Shown: positions 1-5,949 of the stretch, piece after piece
Layout: every line of letters starts with the position of its first letter
How positions within the stretch are numbered: the first letter of the stretch is position 1
Origin: JAVBKP01 sp031553975
GTDB taxonomy: Bacteria; Bacillota; Clostridia; Peptostreptococcales; Anaerovoracaceae
Length of the DNA: 7,754 nucleotides
Direction: 5' to 3'
NCBI GenBank assembly: GCA_031553975.1
Contig: JAVBKP010000103.1
Coordinates: 1 to 7,754 of the forward strand
Position numbers and translations under genes: made by a program
The notes under the pieces: generated by a model
Database searches by the model: none
Told to the model about the DNA's origin: nothing
Seen by the model: only the letters and a program-made list of their open reading frames with translations

Positions 1-1592
1 AGGTCAAATTTTTGCTTATCGTCTTCTGAGAATTTCTTTAAGATACAAGGCCACTTGGTGATGATTACAGTAGGCTCATCTTTTGCAAGAGCCTCATCAA
101 TAGCCTTATTATTCTCCGTTAACTCCAATGGATTGATGATATATATGTTTTCTTTTTTAACGCCAACAGCCTGTACTAGCGCAGGAATATCCACTTCAGT
201 GGTTGGGTCTCCCATTAGGGTAAATCCAGAACCTGGGTTTTGCTGGTGTCCAGTCATACCTGTGATACGGTTGTCAAGGATAACCACAGTGGTATTCCCT
301 TGGTTGTATACAAGATCCATCAAGCTATTGATACCAGAGTGGAAGAATGTAGAATCACCAATCATGCTGATTACTTTCATATCATTTCCAGTCTTTTTGA
401 ACACCTTAGCAGCACCGTGACCAGCACTAATACTAGCACCCATACAGATACAAGTATCCATAGTAGATAGTGGAGGTGCAGATCCCAATGTATAACAACC
501 GATATCTCCTGTTACCATAACATTTTTCTTCTTAGATAGTGAATAGTAGAATCCTCTGTGAGGACATCCAGCACACAGTGTAGGCGGTCTCATAACAGCT
601 TTCTTCTCAGAAGTCACCCCGTGGTCTTCTTTTCCAAATATCGCTTTTCTAACGATGTCTGTATTTAGCTCATCCATTTCTGGAATAACATCTTTACCAA
701 TACACTGGATACCTGCTTGCTTTAAATGTTTTTCTATGTATGGGTCCATTTCTTCAATTACATATACTTTTTCAACTTGCCCACAGAATTCTTTGATTTT
801 TTCCATTGGCATTGGGAATGTCATCCCTAATTTTAGGTAAGAAACGTCATCGCCAAATACTTCTCTTGCATATTGATACGCTACGCCAGAAGAAATAACT
901 CCAACTTCCTTTTTATTCCATTCAATAACGTTGATTGGTGTTTCGTTAGCATATTTCTCAGCCGCTTTTAATCTGTCAACAAGAGTTCTTCTCATGGCTT
1001 TCCCATTGGCTGGTGTGGTTACATATTTTGGAATATTTCTCTCGTATTTTTTAACTCCCACTTCCACTCTATCAGATAGCTCAACTAGGCTCTTGCTGTG
1101 GCAAATACGAGTTGTGACTCTTAGCATGGCCGCCATATCAAATTTTTCTGAAAGCTCAAAAGCAAGTTTTGTAAAGTCTTTCGCCTCTTGGCTGTCAGAT
1201 GGGTCTAACATTAGAACTCTAGCAAATTCAGCATAGTTTCTATTGTCCTGCTCATTTTGTGAGCTATGCATTCCTGGATCATCGGCAGAGACCAATACAA
1301 ATCCGCCATTAACGCCAGTGTAAGCATACGTGAAAAGTGGATCTGCTGCCACGTTAACGCCAACGTGTTTCATGGTGCAAAGTGCCCTTGCTCCTGCAAT
1401 AGAAGCACCGATAGTCGCTTCCATAGCCACTTTTTCATTGGGAGCCCATTCACAGTAAATGTCTTTTTTGTAATTTACTATGTTTTCTAGAATCTCGGTA
1501 CTTGGTGTACCTGGATATGCAGATGCAAATATAACGCCTGCTTCGTAGGCACCTCTTGCTACCGCTTCATTTCCTGTCAGTAGTTCTCTCAT
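1..1592 (-). CDS. iorA: Indolepyruvate:ferredoxin oxidoreductase, alpha subunit (3' end cut off by window edge)
   Basis: This is the thiamine-diphosphate subunit of the cytoplasmic enzyme that oxidatively decarboxylates aryl-pyruvates (transamination products of Trp, Phe and Tyr) to aryl-acetyl-CoA and reduces ferredoxin. I translated the reverse complement: 530 codons are open to the window edge. The N-terminus MRELLTGNEAVARGAYEAGV and the following AYPGTPSTE (25-33) match the pyrimidine-binding domain of the family. LCAGCPHRG (339-347) and GDIGCYTLG (362-370) are family signatures. The ThDP/Mg site is GDSTFFHSG (412-420) with DNRITGMTGHQ (440-450). Family members are usually near 600 residues and end in two ferredoxin-like 4Fe-4S motifs; that end is outside the window, so cluster content cannot be judged. 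The start at 1592 lies 18 nt after the upstream TPR stop, with AAGGAG and AAAGG in the gap. The partner subunit gene iorB would be expected downstream. The family assignment is very secure. Confidence 0.96.
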   Translation of the reverse strand, partial: MRELLTGNEAVARGAYEAGVIFASAYPGTPSTEILENIVNYKKDIYCEWAPNEKVAMEATIGASIAGARALCTMKHVGVNVAADPLFTYAYTGVNGGFVLVSADDPGMHSSQNEQDNRNYAEFARVLMLDPSDSQEAKDFTKLAFELSEKFDMAAMLRVTTRICHSKSLVELSDRVEVGVKKYERNIPKYVTTPANGKAMRRTLVDRLKAAEKYANETPINVIEWNKKEVGVISSGVAYQYAREVFGDDVSYLKLGMTFPMPMEKIKEFCGQVEKVYVIEEMDPYIEKHLKQAGIQCIGKDVIPEMDELNTDIVRKAIFGKEDHGVTSEKKAVMRPPTLCAGCPHRGFYYSLSKKKNVMVTGDIGCYTLGSAPPLSTMDTCICMGASISAGHGAAKVFKKTGNDMKVISMIGDSTFFHSGINSLMDLVYNQGNTTVVILDNRITGMTGHQQNPGSGFTLMGDPTTEVDIPALVQAVGVKKENIYIINPLELTENNKAIDEALAKDEPTVIITKWPCILKKFSEDDKQKFD

Positions 1593-1599
1593 GACTTCG

Positions 1600-1610
1600 C
1601 CTTTCTCCTT
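1600..1610 (-). promoter_or_regulatory. iorA ribosome-binding site
   Basis: The 18-nt gap between the TPR stop and the iorA ATG reads AAGGAGAAAGG followed by 7 nt. The stronger AAGGAG is 12 nt from the ATG, slightly far. The nearer AAAGG is 7 nt away. Either could act, and no room remains for a separate promoter in the gap. Confidence 0.75.
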
Positions 1611-2729
1611 TTACATTTTTAACTCATCTAACTTATGTTGCCAGCTCTTCAATATCTCATCATCAGGTGCGATTTCTCTCACCTGGTTCAGACATTCTTG
1701 ACCTTCCTCTAGCTTTCCTGCATTGATGTATAGCCCCGCAAGATTGCATAGGATGTCTGGGTCATTTTCTTTTAACAGCAACGCTTTTTTAAAATATTTT
1801 TCAGCATTTTCAAAGTCACCCATATGGGTATAGCACATAGCCAGCTCGTTCATGGCGGATATCTCTGAAGGGCTAATCATGACCACATTTTTAAACATGT
1901 CTGCTGCCTTCTGAAAATCACCTTTTCTCCTGTAGGCAAGACCTACAAAATACATTACGTTCCATGTGACATTGGATTTCAGCAAAAGAGGCTCTAATGC
2001 CAAAATACCCTCATCTACCTTGCCATTCATCACGGCAAGATAGCCCTTTTCAAATTGAACTAAATCCTTAAGTTGTTCCAGTCGCTCTTTTATTTCTGCT
2101 TGACCTTCACTGTCATTCTCGGTGCAGAGTGTTATATACTTTTTCCAAACCAGTTTGGCCTTCTCATATAGTTTTGCATTAAAATAAAAATACCCTATAT
2201 AATAATACCCCCCAGCGAATGTTGGGTTTTCAGATATGATGTCTTCAAATAGAGCAAGTGCCACTTCCTTAAAGTCAGTTTTAAACTGTTCTTCTTGTCC
2301 TTGGTCGCTATAAATCTCATAACAGACCCTGGCATAGGCAAATTTTCCATCCAAAGACGTTTGGTCCAAAGCAAGTGCTGCCCTAAAACATATAGCCGCT
2401 GTGAGAAGTTGTCCCTCCTCTACCAGCAATATTCCCCTGTTGATCACATAATTTATGATCTTAGGGCTATACGCTTTTAGAAACACTATGTATTTACTAT
2501 TATACATAAAATTATTGTCGCTGCCAATGACAAAAATCATACTTTCTACAATTTGTTCTGAAGTAAGTACACCACTTTGTTTAAATTTTGTCATGCTTTC
2601 CGGCTCTAAAGGTACTGGAACTTCAATGCTTGGCACCTTTATAGTTTGAGAGTTTTTGATGTTTAATTCTATGAACAAAAAATTTTTTAGTTTTTCTTTA
2701 AAATATTTTTCGAGTTTTTGATCAAGCAT
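1611..2729 (-). CDS. TPR-repeat protein of unknown function
   Basis: This 372-residue protein has no signal peptide or membrane segment, so it is probably cytoplasmic. Tetratricopeptide-like helix pairs fill the middle and C-terminal parts. The clearest repeats are about 255-287 (GLAYRRKGDFQKAADMFKNV, ending in the P of ISPSE), 289-321 (ELAMCYTHMGDFENAEKYFK) and 325-356 (NLAGLYINAGKLEEGQECLN, ending APDDE). More diverged units lie near 95-125 and 173-205. The first 90 residues are not TPR: a lysine-rich start is followed by a Pro/Val-rich stretch (KVPSIEVPVPLEPES, 31-45). TPR arrays bind proteins or peptides and have no catalytic residues, so no reaction can be assigned. The start at 2729 is supported by GGAGGG 5 nt upstream, and the ATG overlaps the stop of the radical SAM gene by 8 nt. 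That arrangement suggests coupled translation and perhaps a shared role. iorA follows after 18 nt. The coding call is secure; the function is unknown. Confidence 0.88.
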   Translation of the reverse strand: MLDQKLEKYFKEKLKNFLFIELNIKNSQTIKVPSIEVPVPLEPESMTKFKQSGVLTSEQIVESMIFVIGSDNNFMYNSKYIVFLKAYSPKIINYVINRGILLVEEGQLLTAAICFRAALALDQTSLDGKFAYARVCYEIYSDQGQEEQFKTDFKEVALALFEDIISENPTFAGGYYYIGYFYFNAKLYEKAKLVWKKYITLCTENDSEGQAEIKERLEQLKDLVQFEKGYLAVMNGKVDEGILALEPLLLKSNVTWNVMYFVGLAYRRKGDFQKAADMFKNVVMISPSEISAMNELAMCYTHMGDFENAEKYFKKALLLKENDPDILCNLAGLYINAGKLEEGQECLNQVREIAPDDEILKSWQHKLDELKM

Positions 2730-4158
2730 TTTTTCCCTCCAAAAATGGGTGCTTTTTTATCTGTCTTTTTACGGCATCTTCGTTTAGTGTAGCCACCATA
2801 TCTGTGAATATTAGCTTTTTAATTTCTGCTACTAAATCTTTCCCTGCCCAAAGTTTTTGCAGGTTAGCAGAGGAGTACGCCGCTCGTTGGACGATGAACT
2901 CATGCAATATCTTGTACAGGTCCTCTTTTTTCCATGAGCGATGTTGGCAACCATTGGCGTAAAAATAGTCGGCTAACTCATTGAAGAACCTAAATGGAGG
3001 TTCTTTAATCCCTTGCACGCAAAAATCAAGAGTATTGTGAAACCCGCCTCTATTGTAAAACAAGTCAAGTACATGCTCTACTTTTTTTAGCTCTAACAGC
3101 TCGCCTGCTGTGATATACTGGTTGGCAATCACCTCATAAGGGGCGTTGGATCTATAGATATATCCATGATCAGATACTTGCCCTCTGATGGGCGTCCCTT
3201 TGATCATCTTGAGAAATCCCAATTGTAGATTGTCCGGCTTGATTTTGTATACATCATTAAACGACATCTGAAAGCTCTCATATGTCTCTAAAGGCAGTCC
3301 TGCTATAAGGTCAAGATGAATATGTATATTCCCTACCTCTAGTATTTTTTGAATATTCTTGCGGGCTTTGGCAAAATGGCTAACCCTGTTGATCTCTTGC
3401 AACGTCTGTTTGTTGGTGGATTGAATCCCCATCTCAAGTTGAAACAAGTCTTTTCTGGCGGTTTTCAGCGATGCAATTAGTTCTTCTGTGATAATCTCCG
3501 GGCTCATCTCTAGATGAAAGTTGGTTATTCCATTGTCGTTGCTCTTTAGATGCTCTATGACAGCAATAGCCCGTTTGCTATCAAAATTAAATGTCCGATC
3601 TATGAACTTCACTTGCTTCACATTGTGTGATAAGAAAAAATCCAGCTCTTCCAGTACTCTGCTCAGTGGTAAACATTCTACCGCTTTATCGTCTGAGGAA
3701 AGACAATAAGAGCATTTGAAAGGACATCCTCTCATGCTCTCATAATAAATCACTTTGTCTTTTTCAGGCTCTAAATACTTATACGGAAAGGGCAGGTTTT
3801 TCTGCTCCCCTGGTGCGATGGAATCTATGTATGGATGCATTCTTAGGAAAAGATCCGAGTCATAGCTCACCTCAGGCCCACCCAAAATAATCTTGACCTT
3901 TGGGTTGGCTTTTTTTATGTTCTCACATATTGTTAAAGTCTTGTCAATGTTCCAAATATAGCAAGAAATACATAGGATATCAAATCCCCCACGGACAATC
4001 TCTCCGAAGATATAGTCCTCTTCATTGTTGATAGTGAATTCCTGGAGCGTAATCATCTCCTTAGGATATCCACCATCAATCATGTTGGTATATAAGTATT
4101 TTAGTGCTAGATTGGAATGCACATATTTAGAGTTTAATGTTGTCAGTAAAATTTTCAT
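2722..4158 (-). CDS. B12-binding-domain radical SAM protein, DUF4080 type
   Basis: This 478-residue protein is a member of the radical SAM superfamily with an N-terminal cobalamin-binding-like domain and a C-terminal DUF4080-type region; the substrate is unknown. Residues 1-110 form the Rossmann-like B12 fold: ILLTTLNSKYVHSNLA at 3-18, LCISCYIWN at 62-70 and KIILGGPEVSYD at 89-100. I see no DxHxxG cobalamin-ligand motif, which is common in this class, so real B12 binding is uncertain. The radical SAM cluster motif is CPFKCSYC, with Cys145, Cys149 and Cys152 in CxxxCxxC spacing. FIDRTFNFD (185-193), QLEMGIQSTN (240-249) and HLDLIAGLP (281-289) are typical barrel strands. DUF4080-like sequence runs from about 300 (NDVYKIKPDNLQLGFLKMIKGT) to near the end. 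The join between the two domains (GEQKNLPFPY, 117-126) looks unusually short for the family. AAGGA 6 nt upstream supports the start. The argS stop lies 37 nt upstream and the TPR gene overlaps its end. The superfamily is certain and the subfamily is likely. Confidence 0.92.
   Translation of the reverse strand: MKILLTTLNSKYVHSNLALKYLYTNMIDGGYPKEMITLQEFTINNEEDYIFGEIVRGGFDILCISCYIWNIDKTLTICENIKKANPKVKIILGGPEVSYDSDLFLRMHPYIDSIAPGEQKNLPFPYKYLEPEKDKVIYYESMRGCPFKCSYCLSSDDKAVECLPLSRVLEELDFFLSHNVKQVKFIDRTFNFDSKRAIAVIEHLKSNDNGITNFHLEMSPEIITEELIASLKTARKDLFQLEMGIQSTNKQTLQEINRVSHFAKARKNIQKILEVGNIHIHLDLIAGLPLETYESFQMSFNDVYKIKPDNLQLGFLKMIKGTPIRGQVSDHGYIYRSNAPYEVIANQYITAGELLELKKVEHVLDLFYNRGGFHNTLDFCVQGIKEPPFRFFNELADYFYANGCQHRSWKKEDLYKILHEFIVQRAAYSSANLQKLWAGKDLVAEIKKLIFTDMVATLNEDAVKRQIKKHPFLEGKNA
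2735..2740 (-). promoter_or_regulatory. TPR gene ribosome-binding site inside the radical SAM reading frame
   Basis: GGAGGG lies 5 nt before the ATG at 2729 and is part of the last codons of the radical SAM gene (encoding LEGKNA). The ATG and the upstream TGA share an 8-nt overlap (ATGCTTGA, 2729-2722). Ribosomes ending on the radical SAM gene would stop on top of the TPR start, the classic arrangement for translational coupling. Confidence 0.85.
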
Positions 4159-4164
4159 GGATTT

Positions 4165-4169
4165 TCCTT
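4165..4169 (-). promoter_or_regulatory. Radical SAM gene ribosome-binding site
   Basis: AAGGA lies 6 nt before the ATG at 4158, inside the 37-nt gap after the argS stop, and supports that ATG as the start. It is weaker than the sites before argS and the TPR gene. Confidence 0.75.
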
Positions 4170-4195
4170 ATCAAAAGTATGATTTGGGTGCGCAA

Positions 4196-5896
4196 TTACA
4201 TTTTCTCTGGTGCATGTATACCAAGTAAAGCCAAGCCATTGGCAATGGTAGTTTTTGCTGCATACACGAGTAATATCTTTGCCTTTTTCTCTGCTTCGTT
4301 TTCTACTAAAATGTGCTCATCATGGTAAAAACGATTGAACCCTTGTGCCACGTCTACAATGTGACGGGTTATGATGGATGGTTCGTATTTTTCACCAGCT
4401 TCTATGACTACAGCTGGGTATGCATAAATCAATTTTGTCAATTCATAGGCACTATCCCCTGTTAAGAAACTATAATCTACATCAGCAGTTAATGCCATGT
4501 CTGCATTTCTTAGTACGCTACATGCCCTTGCATGGGTGTATTGCACATAAGGACCAGTTTCTCCCTCAAAGTTAAGCACTTTGTTCCAATCAAAAACGTA
4601 GTCTTTGATCATATTGTTGGAAAGCTCTTGGAATATAACGGCACCAATTCCAATCTCTTTTGCTGACTGGTCTATAGCCTCTGTATTCACTTTTTTCTCT
4701 AGGATGATTTCTTTCGTCTTTTCCACGGCACCGTTAAGCACGTCTTCAAGATAAACCACACGGCCTTTTCGGGTAGACATGGTCCCTTCTGATAAGGCCA
4801 CCATGCCAAATGGTATATGTACGCAGTCATTGGCCCACTCATAACCCATGAGTTCTACGATTTTTTTCCACTGGGCAAAGTGAAGATTTTGCTGTGAACC
4901 TACAATATAAAGATTCTTATAGAAATCATATGTCTCTTTTCTGTAGATTGCCGCCGCCACATCCCTTGTGCTATACAAGGTACTGCCGTCTTTTTTCTGT
5001 ATCAATGCCGTTCCCAAATTGTATTCTTCTAGGTCTACTACTTTAGCACCTTCTGAGTCTTTTAGAATGCCTTTGCTAATCATCGTCTCTAGGGCAGCAG
5101 GCATTTTATCGGAATAGAAGCTTTCTCCTGCATAGGAGTCGAATTCTATATCAAGCATCTCATATACCCGTTCAAACTCTTTCAGACTCTCGTCCCTAAA
5201 CCACTTCCATAATGCAAATTCCTCTGGGCTTCCATCTTCTAAAGCCTTAAACACCGCTCTGGCCTCATCGTCTAAGCTAGGATCGGTTTCCACTTCTTCA
5301 TGGAATTTTACATATAGGGTGTTCATCTCTTTGATAGGAGATTTCTCAACCACCTCACGTGAACCCCATTTTCTAAAAGCCACAATCATTTTTCCAAACT
5401 GTGTTCCATAGTCCCCAAGGTGGTTAATACGCACTGTGTCATATCCTAGGGCAGCCATGATTTTGTATACAGAATTACCGATTACCGTAGTCCGAATGTG
5501 TCCAATATGGAATGGTTTCATGATGTTAGGAGAAGAGAACTCCACCAGAACTTTCTTACCCTGCCCTAAATCAGATTTTCCAAAATTCTCTTTTTTTGAC
5601 AATGTTTCACTGAGAACTTCTTGCAAAAGAACTTTTTTGTCTATAAAAAAGTTGACATAGGCGTTAACATTTTCCACTTTTAAAAACAGACTATCGCCTA
5701 CTAACTTCTCCGCTAGTTCTGCCGCAATGATTGGCGGGGCCTTTCTTAGGGCCTTAGCCAGCTTGAAGCATGGGAAAGCATAATCTCCCATTTTGCTGTC
5801 TGTAGGAATCTCCACGGCTAACATGATTTCTTCTAGTTCTAAGCCTATGTTTAAGTCAAATAGTTTTTTGGCTACTTCGCCCTTAAAATCTTTCAT
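4196..5896 (-). CDS. argS: Arginyl-tRNA synthetase (class I)
   Basis: ArgRS attaches arginine to tRNA-Arg in the cytoplasm using ATP. The 566-residue length is full for the bacterial family. The N-terminal tRNA-recognition (Add-1 type) domain covers about 1-100, including GDYAFPCFKLAKALRKAP (37-54). The class I Rossmann catalytic domain carries SSPNIMKPFHIGH (121-133), in which FHIGH is the HIGH signature, followed by NHLGDYGTQFGKM (158-170). The second signature is MSTRKG (373-378), the ArgRS form of KMSKS. The helical DALR anticodon-binding domain occupies roughly 445-566 (YVQYTHARACSVLRNA at 450-465) and ends in the usual LLGIHAPEKM. The start at 5896 has GGAGG 6 nt upstream. mutS2 ends 53 nt before it, and the gap holds a small inverted repeat. 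The radical SAM gene begins 37 nt after the stop. No missing residue or frameshift was seen. It is an essential housekeeping gene if it is the only copy. Confidence 0.98.
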   Translation of the reverse strand: MKDFKGEVAKKLFDLNIGLELEEIMLAVEIPTDSKMGDYAFPCFKLAKALRKAPPIIAAELAEKLVGDSLFLKVENVNAYVNFFIDKKVLLQEVLSETLSKKENFGKSDLGQGKKVLVEFSSPNIMKPFHIGHIRTTVIGNSVYKIMAALGYDTVRINHLGDYGTQFGKMIVAFRKWGSREVVEKSPIKEMNTLYVKFHEEVETDPSLDDEARAVFKALEDGSPEEFALWKWFRDESLKEFERVYEMLDIEFDSYAGESFYSDKMPAALETMISKGILKDSEGAKVVDLEEYNLGTALIQKKDGSTLYSTRDVAAAIYRKETYDFYKNLYIVGSQQNLHFAQWKKIVELMGYEWANDCVHIPFGMVALSEGTMSTRKGRVVYLEDVLNGAVEKTKEIILEKKVNTEAIDQSAKEIGIGAVIFQELSNNMIKDYVFDWNKVLNFEGETGPYVQYTHARACSVLRNADMALTADVDYSFLTGDSAYELTKLIYAYPAVVIEAGEKYEPSIITRHIVDVAQGFNRFYHDEHILVENEAEKKAKILLVYAAKTTIANGLALLGIHAPEKM

Positions 5897-5902
5897 TCTT
5901 AT

Positions 5903-5907
5903 CCTCC
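5903..5907 (-). promoter_or_regulatory. argS ribosome-binding site
   Basis: GGAGG lies 6 nt before the ATG at 5896. It is a strong match to the anti-Shine-Dalgarno sequence and fixes the argS start. Confidence 0.9.
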
Positions 5908-5911
5908 GTTG

Positions 5912-5932
5912 CCTCGAAAATACTTTTCGTGG
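5912..5932 (-). promoter_or_regulatory. Inverted repeat next to the argS ribosome-binding site
   Basis: The 53-nt gap between mutS2 and argS contains the perfect dyad CGAAAA-GTA-TTTTCG (5915-5929), which extends to nine-base arms (5912-5932) with one A/A mismatch. In the mRNA this would be a small hairpin ending 4 nt before the GGAGG of argS. It has no U-run after it, so it is not an intrinsic terminator. It might modulate argS translation, serve as an mRNA processing site, or be a protein operator. The stem is mostly A-U, so its stability is modest and chance is possible. Confidence 0.4.
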
Positions 5933-5949
5933 TATCTATTTTTTAATCG

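Noticed and set aside
55..420. A 121-codon open frame on the plus strand
   Set aside because: It is antisense to the conserved ThDP-binding region of iorA, which is clearly the real coding frame, and the product resembles no family I know.
2676..2689. A AAA AAT heptamer in the TPR gene as a programmed -1 frameshift site
   Set aside because: The -1 frame meets a stop after about twenty codons and yields no domain, the zero frame gives a complete TPR protein, and no stimulatory stem-loop was noticed downstream.
4159..4195. Possible hairpin (ATCA...TGAT) in the argS-radical SAM gap
   Set aside because: Only four A/T-rich base pairs with a six-base loop; this is expected by chance and has no U-run.
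4196..5896. ArgRS lacking a canonical KMSKS motif as a sign of a defective or unusual synthetase
   Set aside because: Arginyl-tRNA synthetases commonly have a degenerate second signature, and MSTRKG here is the normal form for many bacterial members.
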